DNA from: Sphingomonas cannabina
GTDB taxonomy: Bacteria; Pseudomonadota; Alphaproteobacteria; Sphingomonadales; Sphingomonadaceae
DNA length: 64,000 nucleotides
Direction: 5' to 3'
Assembly: GCF_021391395.1 (NCBI RefSeq)
Contig: NZ_CP090059.1
Location: forward strand, 2,651,001-2,715,000
Shown here: positions 8,916 to 18,789 of the stretch, piece after piece
Layout: the number at the start of each line of letters is the position of its first letter
How positions within the stretch are numbered: position 1 is the first letter of the stretch
Position numbers and translations under genes: made by a program
Notes under the pieces: model-generated
What the model saw: the letters and a program-made list of their open reading frames with translations, nothing else
Database searches by the model: none
What the model was told of the DNA's origin: nothing

Positions 8916-9608
8916 ATGAAACCCTTCCCGCTTCTGGCCGCGCTCGGCGTCACGATGCTGACCGGCGTCGCCGCCTTCGCCACCCAGACCGCACCCGCCG
9001 CTACCATCGTCAAGCCGCTCAAGGGCGATACCGACAAGGACGGCAAGCTGACCCGTGCCGAGTTCCTCGCCGGTGCCGAGGCGCGCTTCGCCAAGCTCGA
9101 TACCAACAAGGATGGCGTGCTCACGCCCGACGAGATGCACGCCGGCCACGGCAAGTTCGGCCATCGTTTCGGCGGGGCACCTGGGCTGATGCCGCAGGAT
9201 TCGCCCCCGCCGATGGGCCGCGGGATGGGCGGACGGATGCTGGACCGCCTCGACACCGACAAGGATGGCAAGATCAGCAAGGCCGAGTTCGCCGCCCAGT
9301 CCGGCGAGCGGTTCGCGCGCTTGGACGCCAACGGCGACGGCAAGATCGATGCCGCGGAGCGTTCCGCAGCCGCAGAAGGCGGCCGGCGCGGCGGGCGCGG
9401 CATGAGCCGGATGGATCCCGACGGCGACGGCGTGATCACCCGCGCCGAGTATGACGCCCAGAGCGACCAGCGCTTCGCCCGGCTCGACACCAACGGCGAC
9501 GGGTTCATCGATGCGGCCGAGCGTCAGGCGATGATGTCGCGCATGGGCCGCGGCCGCCCCGGCGGTGACACGCCTCCCCCTCCGCCGCCGGCCCCCGAGG
9601 GCAACTGA
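8916..9608 (+). CDS. Secreted EF-hand calcium-binding protein
   Basis: The 230-aa product has a signal peptide (MKPFPLLAALGVTMLTGVAAFA) and six EF-hand-like loops: DTDKDGKLTRAE, DTNKDGVLTPDE, DTDKDGKISKAE, DANGDGKIDAAE, DPDGDGVITRAE and DTNGDGFIDAAE. They are arranged as pairs separated by Gly/Met/Arg-rich linkers, and a short proline-rich tail ends the protein. It likely binds calcium in the periplasm. The ATG at 8916 follows AAAGGA. A two-component system lies directly downstream, as is often seen for EF-hand proteins in sphingomonads, but any signalling link is inference. Confidence 0.85.
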   Translation: MKPFPLLAALGVTMLTGVAAFATQTAPAATIVKPLKGDTDKDGKLTRAEFLAGAEARFAKLDTNKDGVLTPDEMHAGHGKFGHRFGGAPGLMPQDSPPPMGRGMGGRMLDRLDTDKDGKISKAEFAAQSGERFARLDANGDGKIDAAERSAAAEGGRRGGRGMSRMDPDGDGVITRAEYDAQSDQRFARLDTNGDGFIDAAERQAMMSRMGRGRPGGDTPPPPPPAPEGN

Positions 9609-9617
9609 GCGCGGACG

Positions 9618-9660
9618 CCAGCGCCGGGCCGGTCACCCTCCTCGTCCGGCCCGGCGCTGG
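9618..9660 (+). terminator. Strong GC hairpin after the EF-hand gene
   Basis: A perfect 15-bp stem (CCAGCGCCGGGCCGG at 9618-9632 with its complement at 9646-9660) and a 13-nt loop lie 9 nt after the stop codon. There is no T-run, so it may be a weak or factor-assisted terminator or an mRNA-stabilising hairpin. Confidence 0.65.
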
Positions 9661-9675
9661 CCATGACGCGATGAT

Positions 9676-10416
9676 ATGGTAACTGCCATGGAGATGTCCG
9701 CCGAACTTCCCCATCTGCTGCTCGTCGACGACGAGCGCTCGATCCGCGAGCCGCTCGCGCAATATCTGACCAAACAGGGCTTCCGCGTGACCCAGTCGGG
9801 CGACGCCGAGAGCGCCCGCGCGCGGCTCAACGCCTATGCGATCGACCTGATCGTGCTCGACATCATGATGCCGGGCGAGGACGGGCTGTCGCTGTGCCGC
9901 CACATCCGCGCGACCAGCGACACGCCGGTGATCCTGCTCACCGCCCGCAGTGAGGAGACCGACCGGATCATCGGGCTCGAGATGGGCGCCGACGACTATG
10001 TGGTGAAACCCTTCTCCCCCCGCGAGCTTGCCGCGCGCATCCGCGTAGTGCTGCGGCGCGTGGCCGCAGGCGGGGTGCGCCAGCATGGGCCGGAGGCGGG
10101 CTCCTACGCCTTCTCCGGCTGGGTGCTGAAGACCGCGGAGCGCACGCTGATCGATCGGGAGGGCGTCGCCGTCCCGCTCTCGACCGGTGAGTACAACCTG
10201 CTGCTCGCGCTGGTCACGCGCCCGCGCCAGGTGCTGACGCGCGACCAGCTCCTCGATCTCACTCAAGGCCGCGAGGCGGCCGCGTTCGACCGCTCGATCG
10301 ACAATCAGGTCAGCCGCCTCAGGAAAAAGATCGAGACCGATCCGAAGACCCCGACCCTCATCAAGACCGTGTGGGGCGGCGGCTACACCCTCGCGGCCGA
10401 AGTCACCAAATTGTGA
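9676..10416 (+). CDS. OmpR/PhoB-family response regulator
   Basis: The receiver domain (residues 12-125) shows the acidic pair VDDE, phosphoacceptor Asp62 in VLDIMMPGEDG, the conserved Thr in LLTARSEE, and Lys in VVKPFSPREL. The winged-helix output domain (about 145-242) has LSTGEYNLLLALV, the recognition-helix region FDRSIDNQVSRLRKKIE and the wing TVWGGGYTLA. Several ATGs lie close together (9676, 9688, 9694) and none has a clear ribosome-binding site, so the start is uncertain by a few codons. The stop overlaps the GTG start of the sensor kinase. The output genes are unknown. Confidence 0.93.
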   Translation: MVTAMEMSAELPHLLLVDDERSIREPLAQYLTKQGFRVTQSGDAESARARLNAYAIDLIVLDIMMPGEDGLSLCRHIRATSDTPVILLTARSEETDRIIGLEMGADDYVVKPFSPRELAARIRVVLRRVAAGGVRQHGPEAGSYAFSGWVLKTAERTLIDREGVAVPLSTGEYNLLLALVTRPRQVLTRDQLLDLTQGREAAAFDRSIDNQVSRLRKKIETDPKTPTLIKTVWGGGYTLAAEVTKL

Positions 10417-11756
10417 GGTTCGGCCCGCGCAGCCTGCCCGGCCAGCTCGCGCTGCTCGTCGCGATCGCGTTGTTCCTCGCGCAGGCGATCAACTTCGGCC
10501 TGCTGCTGCGCGAGCGTAGCAAGTTGCGGCTGGCCGGCACCACCGGTCCGACCGTGACCCGTCTGATCGACGCTTTCGAGCGGCTCGGCAGCGGACGCCC
10601 CCTCTCCGACCGCCCGCGCGGACGCGTCCGCCTCGTTCCGGGCAATCCGATCCCCCGGGAATTGCCGCGCGTCGAGGATATAGAGTCCGCGATTCGCTCC
10701 GGCCTCGCCGAGGCCGGCGTTTCACCGGGCCGCATCGTCACCGGCGTCAGGCCGGTTTCTCCCAACGACCCGCGTATTATGCGTATGCGACCGGACCAGG
10801 CGCGCCGATTCCTTCACAGCGGCGCCGAGCTGGTCGTGGCGGTCGAGGCACCGAAGCGGGGCTGGCTGACGCTCTCCGTCCCATGGCCGCGCACCGAGCG
10901 CGGGCTGGTCGCGCAGCTCGCCGCGCAGACGCTGATCCTCTACGGCATCGTCCTGCTTGCGGTGCTGTGGATCGGGCACCGCATCGCCCGCCCGCTCCGC
11001 GCCCTTGCCGCCGCCGCGCATGATTTCCATCCCGGCGACAACGCGCCGCCGGTCGAGGAGCAGGGTCCGAGCGACGTCCGCGCCGTGATCGCGGCCTATA
11101 ATGCGCTCAGCAAACGCGTGACGGCGATGCTCGACGAGAAGGACCGGATGCTCGGCGCGATCGGCCACGACCTGCGCACGCCGCTGGCAGCGCTGCGCGT
11201 CAGGATCGAATCGGTCGAGGACGACACCGATCGCGCGAAGATGGCCGACACGATCGACGAGATGAACCGCACGCTCGACGACATCCTCTCGCTCGCCCGG
11301 CTCGGCCGTCCGAGCGAGCCGCCGGTCGAGGTCGACCTTGCCGCGCTGGTCGACGCGGTGGTCGAGGATTTCCGCGACCTCGGTCATGACGTCACGGCAG
11401 AGGAATTCCCGCGCCTGCCGATGCGGCTCAGGCCCGCACTGATGCGGCGCGCGGTGCGCAACCTCATCGAAAATGCGGTCAAATATGCCGCCGACGTAGA
11501 GGTGACACTTAACCCGACGCCGAAGGGGGCACGAATCGAGGTGCTCGACCGCGGGCCCGGCGTTCCTCCGGACAAGCTCGCCGCGGTGTTCGCTCCCTTC
11601 ACCCGGCTCGAAAGCTCGCGCAACCGGGAGACGGGCGGCATCGGCCTCGGCCTCGCGCTCGCGCGGGCGATCGTCGAGGAGGCCGGCGGCACGATCGCGC
11701 TCGCCAATCGCGACGGCGGCGGCCTCGTCGCCACGATCGAGCTTCGCCGCAAATGA
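10413..11756 (+). CDS. Two-component sensor histidine kinase
   Basis: The 447-aa kinase has two membrane helices (about residues 10-30 and 168-188) around a periplasmic sensor region of about 135 aa, then HAMP. The H-box IGHDLRTPLAALR carries phospho-His252. The ATPase domain shows the N box NLIENAVKYA, DRGPGVPPDKL and the G box GGIGLGLALARAI. The GTG start at 10413 overlaps the regulator's stop codon, giving tight coupling. The signal is unknown; the nearby EF-hand gene makes a divalent cation one possibility. Confidence 0.92.
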   Translation: MRFGPRSLPGQLALLVAIALFLAQAINFGLLLRERSKLRLAGTTGPTVTRLIDAFERLGSGRPLSDRPRGRVRLVPGNPIPRELPRVEDIESAIRSGLAEAGVSPGRIVTGVRPVSPNDPRIMRMRPDQARRFLHSGAELVVAVEAPKRGWLTLSVPWPRTERGLVAQLAAQTLILYGIVLLAVLWIGHRIARPLRALAAAAHDFHPGDNAPPVEEQGPSDVRAVIAAYNALSKRVTAMLDEKDRMLGAIGHDLRTPLAALRVRIESVEDDTDRAKMADTIDEMNRTLDDILSLARLGRPSEPPVEVDLAALVDAVVEDFRDLGHDVTAEEFPRLPMRLRPALMRRAVRNLIENAVKYAADVEVTLNPTPKGARIEVLDRGPGVPPDKLAAVFAPFTRLESSRNRETGGIGLGLALARAIVEEAGGTIALANRDGGGLVATIELRRK

Positions 11757-11822
11757 ATGCGGCGCGGACGCAACTCCGGCGCCGTTCGACCGTTCCCGCG
11801 CGACGATCCGTGGAGGACGCAG

Positions 11823-12005
11823 ATGCCCGACGGGAACAGATTGGCACAGCAGGCGGGTCATGCCGTCGCCGAGGAAGGGATAGTGGTGCTGGACGGACCG
11901 GACGGCGTCGCGATCACCATGACTCCCGAGGCGGCGGAGCAGACCGCCCGTAACCTCGAACAGGCGGCCGAGGAAGCGCGGCGCCAGCGCGAGATGCAAC
12001 GCTGA
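11823..12005 (+). CDS. Small conserved-type hypothetical protein, 60 aa
   Basis: A 60-aa acidic, mostly helical protein with a short beta hairpin (GIVVLDGPDGVAITMTPEAA) followed by a charged helix rich in Glu, Ala, Arg and Gln. GGAGG lies 8 nt before the ATG at 11823, and codon use matches the neighbours, so I take it as a real gene. It stands 66 nt behind the sensor kinase and 25 nt before the next gene. Family and function not recognised. Confidence 0.65.
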   Translation: MPDGNRLAQQAGHAVAEEGIVVLDGPDGVAITMTPEAAEQTARNLEQAAEEARRQREMQR

Positions 12006-12030
12006 TCCGATTGCGTTACATCGGCCCGCG

Positions 12031-12726
12031 ATGATCAAGGTCGCGAGCTACAATATGCGCAAGGCGATCGGCACCGATCGCCGCCGCCTTCCCGAGCGCA
12101 CGCTGGAGGTTCTGCGCGAGATCGATGCGGACGTGATCGCTTTGCAGGAGGCCGACCGCCGCTTCGGCCGGCGCGAGGGTGTCATCTCGCTCCATCTCCT
12201 GGAGGAGCACAGCCCCTGGAAGGCGGTCCCGTTCGGGATGCGCGCGCACAGCATGGGCTGGCACGGCAACGCGCTGCTGGTGCGCAAGGACGCGACCGTC
12301 GCCGATTGTGAGGCGATCCACCTGCCCGCGCTGGAGCCGCGCGGCGCGGTGATGGCCGACGTCAGGGTGAACGGGATCATGCTCCGCGTGGTCGGCATGC
12401 ACCTCGATCTTTCCGGCCTGTGGCGGCGGCGGCAGGCGCATGCGATCCTCACCCATGTCGCCACGGCCGCCACGCAGCACCCGACGGTACTGATGGGCGA
12501 CCTCAACGAATGGAGCCGTCAATCCGGTTGCCTGCGCGACTTCAGCCGGGACTTCACCGCGGCGGAGACCGGCCCCAGCTTCCACGCCCGGCGGCCGGTC
12601 GCCCGGCTCGATCGGATCATGGTGTCGCATGACCTCACGGTGACGGGCTGCGGCGTGCATTCCAGCGCCGCGTCGCGGACCGCCTCCGATCATCTGCCCG
12701 TCTGGGCCGAGCTCGAGCTCGCCTGA
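12031..12726 (+). CDS. Endonuclease/exonuclease/phosphatase family protein
   Basis: The 231-aa protein carries the metal-dependent phosphodiesterase motifs of the EEP fold in order: SYNMRKAIG at the N terminus, ALQEAD (metal-binding Glu), VGMHLDL, MGDLNEW (Asp/Asn pair) and SDHLPVWAEL at the C terminus (catalytic Asp-His). It is about the usual size for the small soluble members. It may cleave phosphodiesters in nucleic acids, lipids or inositol phosphates; the sequence does not decide. No signal peptide is seen. The downstream patatin would fit a lipid-related role, but that is only context. Confidence 0.85.
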   Translation: MIKVASYNMRKAIGTDRRRLPERTLEVLREIDADVIALQEADRRFGRREGVISLHLLEEHSPWKAVPFGMRAHSMGWHGNALLVRKDATVADCEAIHLPALEPRGAVMADVRVNGIMLRVVGMHLDLSGLWRRRQAHAILTHVATAATQHPTVLMGDLNEWSRQSGCLRDFSRDFTAAETGPSFHARRPVARLDRIMVSHDLTVTGCGVHSSAASRTASDHLPVWAELELA

Positions 12727-12769
12727 TCCCATGCTGGCTTCGATGCCCTTGAACGGCTAACCGGAAGCC

Positions 12770-15046
12770 ATGCGGGAGAAGGAACTGAGGCTGGCGCTGG
12801 TCTGCTATGGCGGCATCAGCCTCGCCGTCTACATGCATGGCATCACCGGAGAGATCTGGCGCCTCATCCGCGCCAGCCATGCCTTTCATGAAGGATCCGA
12901 ACGCGCCGGCGGCAGCCAGGGCGTCTATCATGCGCTGCTGGAGGAGATCGCCGACAGTGCCGAACTGCGGCTGCGCGTGCTGGTGGACATCATCGCCGGC
13001 GCCAGCGCTGGCGGGATCAACGGCATCTTCCTGGCGCAAGCGATCGCCGCCGGCCAGTCGCTCGATCCGCTCACCCAGATGTGGTTCGACTATGCCGATG
13101 TCGAGGCGCTGCTCGATCCGGATGCCGCGCCCAATCCCTTCTCGAAGCTGTGGGCGGCGCCGATCGCCTGGATGGCGGCCAGCCGCGATGCGATCGCCGA
13201 AACGGTCGAGCCGGCGACCCGCGAAGAGGTCGGCCGCAAGCTCCAGCGCTTCGTCCGCGCCCGCTGGTTCGAGCCGCCATTCGGCGGCAAGCGCTTCACC
13301 CACATGATGTTCGACGCGCTCGACGCGATGGCCGCCGGCCCCAAGGGACCGCGCCTGTTGCCGGAGGGGCAGCCGCTCGACCTGTTCGTCACCGTCACCG
13401 ATTTCCGCGGCCATCCCGAACGGCTCCGGCTCAATTCGCCGCCGGAGGTGGTCGAGACCGAGCACCGGCTGATCTTCCCCTTCTCCGACGACGGCGAGGG
13501 AAGCTGTGGCGAGCCGATCGAGCTCGCCTTCGCCGCACGCGCGACCTCGAGCTTCCCCGGAGCCTTCCCGCCGCTCCGCCTCGCCGAGATCGATGAGGTG
13601 GTGGCTGAGCGCAAACTCGAATGGCCGACGCGCCAGGCCTTCGTAGAGCGCGTATTGCCGCGCCATTCCGCCGCCAACGCCGCCGAGAGCGCTGTGCTGA
13701 TCGACGGATCGGTGCTCGCCAATGCCCCTTTCCGCCCCGCGATCGACGCGCTGCGCGATCGTCCCGCCAAGCGCCAGATCGACCGCCGCTTCGTCTATGT
13801 CGATCCGGTACCAGGCTTCCATTTCTCACTGGGCTCGACCGCCGCCGAGCAGCCCGGTTTCTTCCAGACCATCATCGGCGCACTTTCCGAGCTCCCCCGC
13901 CAACAGCCGATCCGCGACAATCTCGACGCGATCGCGGCGCGGACCGAGCGGATCGAGCGGATGCACGCGATCCTGGAGGGGCTACGCGCCGAGGTCGAGG
14001 GCGCGGTAATGGGCATCTTCGGCTATACGCTGTTCCTAGACTATCCGACGACGTCGCGGCTCGCGGCTTGGCGACGGCGCGCCCAGATCGCCGCGGCCAA
14101 GAATGCCGGCCTGTCCTATTCGGCCTATGCCCGGCTCAAGCTGGTCGATGTGACCGCACTCACGGCGGACCTGCTCGAACGCGCCGGGGGGGAAACCAGT
14201 CCGGATCGCCGGCAGCATCTGCGTGATCGCGTCGGCGCCGCGATCGCTGCTCGGGGCGTTACGCCGGCCACCGCGGGCGAGCTCTCCGTGAACTCGGCGA
14301 TCGTCCATTTCCTGCGCGCGCACGACCTCGGCTTCCGCATCCGTCGGCTGCGGCTGCTGGCGCGGCGGCTGACCGAGATGGATACGGGCGGCGACGACCA
14401 GCGGCTCCAGCCGTTCCGCGACGCGCTCTACGAAAGCCTCGCCCGCTATCTCGATCTCCAGGACAGCGACCGGCACAAGGCGCTGCGCGACCAGGTCCGC
14501 CATCTCGGCGACGACGCCGGCCCGCTGCTCGATGCGCTCGCCGCCGCGATGGACCTCCCCGGCATCGACGCCGAGACCGATCGCCGCCTGTCCGAGGGCT
14601 TTTCCGCGCTGCCCAAGGAGCTGCGCCGGCCGCTGCTGCTCGCCTATCTGGGCTTCCCCTTCTTCGACATCGCCACCTTGCCGCTGCTCCAGGGCGAGGG
14701 GCTCGACGAGTTCGATCCCGTAAAGGTCGACCGCATCTCCCCGGATGATGCCAAGGCGATCCGCGCCGGCGGCGCCGCGGCGACGCTGAAGGGCATCCAG
14801 TTCAACAATTTCGGCGCCTTCTTCAGCCGTGCCTATCGCGAGAACGACTATCTGTGGGGACGTCTCCACGGCGCCGACCGGCTGGTCGACATCGTCGTTT
14901 CCACCCTGCCCCTCAACGTCAGCCTGAAACCGGGACGGATCGCCGCGATCAAGCGCGCTGCCTTCCTCGCCATCCTCGACGCGGAGGAATCGCGCCTCAC
15001 CGCGATTCCGGGCCTTTTCGAACAGCTGCGGCAGGAGATCGGCTGA
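12770..15046 (+). CDS. Patatin-like phospholipase family protein (long, 758 aa)
   Basis: The N-terminal 350 residues are a patatin domain: an early glycine-rich stretch (LVCYGGISLAVYMHGITGE), the nucleophile elbow GASAGGING with Ser79, and the dyad Asp in LIDGSVLANAPF at about residue 312. The second half is helical and matches the large patatin-related proteins of actinobacteria and alphaproteobacteria rather than short patatins. Hydrolysis of acyl esters of phospholipids is expected. No signal peptide is seen. The gene is 43 nt after the phosphodiesterase gene and could be co-transcribed. Confidence 0.85.
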   Translation: MREKELRLALVCYGGISLAVYMHGITGEIWRLIRASHAFHEGSERAGGSQGVYHALLEEIADSAELRLRVLVDIIAGASAGGINGIFLAQAIAAGQSLDPLTQMWFDYADVEALLDPDAAPNPFSKLWAAPIAWMAASRDAIAETVEPATREEVGRKLQRFVRARWFEPPFGGKRFTHMMFDALDAMAAGPKGPRLLPEGQPLDLFVTVTDFRGHPERLRLNSPPEVVETEHRLIFPFSDDGEGSCGEPIELAFAARATSSFPGAFPPLRLAEIDEVVAERKLEWPTRQAFVERVLPRHSAANAAESAVLIDGSVLANAPFRPAIDALRDRPAKRQIDRRFVYVDPVPGFHFSLGSTAAEQPGFFQTIIGALSELPRQQPIRDNLDAIAARTERIERMHAILEGLRAEVEGAVMGIFGYTLFLDYPTTSRLAAWRRRAQIAAAKNAGLSYSAYARLKLVDVTALTADLLERAGGETSPDRRQHLRDRVGAAIAARGVTPATAGELSVNSAIVHFLRAHDLGFRIRRLRLLARRLTEMDTGGDDQRLQPFRDALYESLARYLDLQDSDRHKALRDQVRHLGDDAGPLLDALAAAMDLPGIDAETDRRLSEGFSALPKELRRPLLLAYLGFPFFDIATLPLLQGEGLDEFDPVKVDRISPDDAKAIRAGGAAATLKGIQFNNFGAFFSRAYRENDYLWGRLHGADRLVDIVVSTLPLNVSLKPGRIAAIKRAAFLAILDAEESRLTAIPGLFEQLRQEIG

Positions 15047-15089
15047 TCGGGGTGGCCATTTGCCGCAGACGCACATAAGGTCCACGCTC

Positions 15090-15413
15090 ATGCAATTCCT
15101 CAAGACATTGCTGATCGTCCTCATGGTCGGTCTCGGGGTCGCCTTCGCGATCAACAATTGGACGACGGTGCCGCTGGCGCTGTGGGGCGGCCTCGTCGCC
15201 GACGTGAACCTGCCGCTGCTGATGCTGGTGTGCTTCCTCGCCGGGCTGGTCCCGATGTGGCTCGCCTGGCTCACCACCCGCTGGCGGCTGCGCAACCGCC
15301 TCGCCACCACCGAGCGCACCGTCGCCGACCTGCGCCAGGCCACCGCCACGCCGCCACCGCCACCCCCCGTGGCTGAGGAGAGCGCCTCGCCGCTTCCGGG
15401 GACGCTGCTGTGA
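15090..15413 (+). CDS. LapA-domain (DUF1049-like) inner-membrane protein
   Basis: The 107-aa protein has two membrane helices (about residues 3-25 and 40-62) with the LapA-like loop AINNWTTVPLALWGG between them, then a short coiled coil and a proline-rich tail. LapA of E. coli works with LapB in controlling lipopolysaccharide synthesis; the alphaproteobacterial homologue's role is less certain. The ATG at 15090 follows AAGG. The stop overlaps the GTG of pyrF, an arrangement I associate with sphingomonads. Confidence 0.8.
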   Translation: MQFLKTLLIVLMVGLGVAFAINNWTTVPLALWGGLVADVNLPLLMLVCFLAGLVPMWLAWLTTRWRLRNRLATTERTVADLRQATATPPPPPPVAEESASPLPGTLL

Positions 15414-16081
15414 GCCCGCTGTTCGTCGCCCTCGATACGCCGGACCTCGACCGCGCCAAGGCATTGGCGATGCGGGTGCGCAACCACGTCGGCGGGATCA
15501 AGCTCGGCCTCGAGTTCTTCCTGGCCAATGGTCGCACGGGAGTGCGCGAGATGGCCGACATCGGCCTGCCGGTGTTCCTCGACCTCAAGCTCCACGACAT
15601 TCCCAACACCGTCGCCAAGGCGATCCAGGCGCTCCGCCCGCTGGAGCCGGCGATCCTCACCGTCCATGCCGCCGGCGGCCGCGCGATGATGGAGGATGCC
15701 AAGGCCGCCGCGCCGCTCGACACCAAGGTCGTCGCGGTGACGATGCTGACCAGCCTCGACGGCGACGACCTGACCTCGATCGGCCTCAAGCCCGATCCGC
15801 ACGAACAGGTGCTGCGGCTGACCGAGCTCGCGCGCTCGGCGGGCATCGACGGCATCGTCTGCTCGGGCGAGGAAGTCGCCGCGGCACGCAAGCTCTGGCA
15901 CGACGGTTTCTTCGTGGTGCCGGGGGTGCGTCCGCTCAACAGCCACGCCGCCGATCAGAAGCGCGTGGTCTCGCCCCGTCAGGCGCTCGATTCGGGCGCC
16001 TCGATCCTGGTGGTCGGCCGCCCGATCACCCAGGCCGAAGACCCCGACCAGGCGGCCCGGGCGATCGAGGCGACGCTGTAG
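15410..16081 (+). CDS. pyrF: Orotidine 5'-phosphate decarboxylase
   Basis: The 223-aa TIM-barrel enzyme makes UMP from OMP in pyrimidine synthesis. The family signature DLKLHDIPNTV (residues 58-68) holds the catalytic Lys-Asp network, with Asp9 in FVALDTPD, Lys31 in GIKLGLEFF and the phosphate-binding VGRPI near the end. The GTG start overlaps the stop of the LapA-like gene by 4 nt, so they are coupled. Length is normal for the family. Confidence 0.97.
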   Translation: MSPLFVALDTPDLDRAKALAMRVRNHVGGIKLGLEFFLANGRTGVREMADIGLPVFLDLKLHDIPNTVAKAIQALRPLEPAILTVHAAGGRAMMEDAKAAAPLDTKVVAVTMLTSLDGDDLTSIGLKPDPHEQVLRLTELARSAGIDGIVCSGEEVAAARKLWHDGFFVVPGVRPLNSHAADQKRVVSPRQALDSGASILVVGRPITQAEDPDQAARAIEATL

Positions 16082-16087
16082 CGCGGT

Positions 16088-16231
16088 TCAGGCGGCGCCG
16101 GTCACGATCGCCAGGAACTCGCCGAATTCCATTCCCGCGAGGAAGATGGCGACGGCCGACGCCAGCACCAGCAGCGCGTTCGTCAGGCGCTTGCGCTGCT
16201 CGAAGAAGCGCACGATCTGATCGATATCCAT
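16088..16231 (-). CDS. Candidate 47-aa single-span membrane protein
   Basis: An antisense ORF between pyrF and the GNAT gene encodes 47 aa. It has a charged N terminus (MDIDQIVRFFEQRKRLT), one hydrophobic stretch (NALLVLASAVAIFLAGM) and a short tail ending TGAA. Third codon positions are G/C-rich like real genes here, and the stop lies only 6 nt past the pyrF stop. The ribosome-binding site is weak (an AGG about 11 nt upstream). It fills the otherwise empty gap almost exactly. I judge it plausible but unproven; function unknown. Confidence 0.45.
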   Translation of the reverse strand: MDIDQIVRFFEQRKRLTNALLVLASAVAIFLAGMEFGEFLAIVTGAA

Positions 16232-16307
16232 GACCCAGAACCTAGCATCTGCCACGCCTCAGGAAAATCATCGTTGCGGCGGCGAACGCGCGAGCTATCC
16301 CGCCGCG

Positions 16308-16823
16308 ATGTCATCCGACCTCATGATTCGCCTCGCGACGCGCGGGGACCTGCCCGGCCTGCATCCGGTGATCGAGCGCGCCTACCGCGGCGACAGCGCG
16401 CGCGAGGGATGGACGCACGAGGCGGACCTGCTCGAGGACCCGCGCACCAGCCTCGACGTGCTGGAGGGCATCATCGCCAGCCCGGAGCAGCGCCTGCTGG
16501 TCGCCGAACGCGGCGACGGCACGCTGCTCGGCTGCGTCTCGGTGACGGGGCTCGGCGGCGGCCTCGCCTATCTCGGCCAGCTCTGCGTCGAACCGCGCCT
16601 CCAGGCCGGCGGCATCGGCAAGCTGCTGCTGACCGCTGCCGAGGATTGCGCCCGCAGCGAATTCGGCGCCGATCGCATCGAGATGACAGTGATCGACACG
16701 CGCGCCGAGCTGATCGCCTATTATGAGCGCCGCGGCTACGCACTCACCGGGGAGCGGCGCGATTTTCCCATTCCGCTCGATCCGCCGATGTTCATGGTGG
16801 TTCTCGAAAAGCCGCTTGCCTGA
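16308..16823 (+). CDS. GNAT-family N-acetyltransferase
   Basis: The 171-aa protein has the GNAT core: IRLATRGDLPGLHPVIERAY at the start, the acetyl-CoA loop with QLCVEPRLQAGGIGKLLL (Q/RxxGxG/A type), and the C-terminal YYERRGYALTGERR. It should transfer an acetyl group to an amine; the substrate is unknown. ATG 16308 is taken as start; 16323 is possible too. The stop overlaps the trpF start (TGATG), so it is coupled to tryptophan synthesis genes. Confidence 0.85.
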   Translation: MSSDLMIRLATRGDLPGLHPVIERAYRGDSAREGWTHEADLLEDPRTSLDVLEGIIASPEQRLLVAERGDGTLLGCVSVTGLGGGLAYLGQLCVEPRLQAGGIGKLLLTAAEDCARSEFGADRIEMTVIDTRAELIAYYERRGYALTGERRDFPIPLDPPMFMVVLEKPLA

Positions 16824-17455
16824 TGCCTGCCAGCGCCAAGATCTGCGGCCTCTCGACGCCCGAAACGCTCGCCGCCGCCGTCGACGGAGGGGCGAGCCAT
16901 GTCGGCTTCGTGGTGTTCCCACCGAGTCCGCGCCACGTTCCGCCGGAACGGTTGGCGGCGCTGGCCGGGCGCGTACCGGCACGCGTGACCCGGGTCGGCG
17001 TGTTCGTCGACCCCGACGACGCGCTGCTCGACAGCGTCGTCCCATGGCTCGACGCGCTCCAGCTCCACAAGGTCGCGCCCGAGCGTGCCGCCGCAATCCG
17101 CGCCCGCCATGGCCGCGAGACCTGGGTCGCGGTTCCGGTCAAGGCCGGTGCCGACCTCGATGCGGCACGCGGCTATCGCGGCGCGGCCGACCTAATCCTC
17201 TATGACGCCAAGACCCCCGACACCGCCGCGCTGCCCGGCGGCATGGGCTTGCGCTTCGATTGGACACTGCTCGACGGCTTCGCGCATCCGCTGCCCTGGG
17301 CGCTCTCCGGCGGGCTCGACGTAGGCAACGTCGGCGAGGCGATCGGGCGCACCGGCGCGCGGCTGGTCGACGTCTCCTCGGGTGTCGAGAGCGCGCCGGG
17401 CGTCAAGGATGTGGACAAGATCGCCGCTTTCCTTAAAGCGGTGGCGCAATGTTGA
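16823..17455 (+). CDS. trpF: Phosphoribosylanthranilate isomerase
   Basis: The 210-aa TIM barrel catalyses the Amadori rearrangement in tryptophan synthesis. Catalytic Cys8 lies in AKICGLS, the general acid Asp in LILYDAK, and the phosphate-binding end in ALSGGLDVGNV and VDVSSGVES. Length is normal. It begins inside the GNAT stop codon and is followed by trpB after an 89-nt gap with no obvious attenuator. Confidence 0.96.
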   Translation: MPASAKICGLSTPETLAAAVDGGASHVGFVVFPPSPRHVPPERLAALAGRVPARVTRVGVFVDPDDALLDSVVPWLDALQLHKVAPERAAAIRARHGRETWVAVPVKAGADLDAARGYRGAADLILYDAKTPDTAALPGGMGLRFDWTLLDGFAHPLPWALSGGLDVGNVGEAIGRTGARLVDVSSGVESAPGVKDVDKIAAFLKAVAQC

Positions 17456-17544
17456 GGCTGTCCGTTCCCGTCCGCATCGGTTCTCGATGGCGCTGATCGC
17501 TTGCCCCGAGCCAGCGAACGCCATCCTGAATCCGTGAGAGAGAC

Positions 17545-18785
<1,241 letters not shown>

Positions 18786-18789
<4 letters not shown>

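Noticed and set aside
9618..9660. Possible small RNA in the hairpin after the EF-hand gene
   Set aside because: A single terminator-like stem explains it; no promoter or further structure is seen.
14036..15946. 636-codon minus-strand ORF opposite the patatin, LapA and pyrF genes
   Set aside because: It has no recognisable domain and spans several real genes in antisense; composition is typical of shadow frames.
17456..17544. Possible trp attenuator between trpF and trpB
   Set aside because: No tryptophan-rich leader, paired hairpins or T-run is visible.
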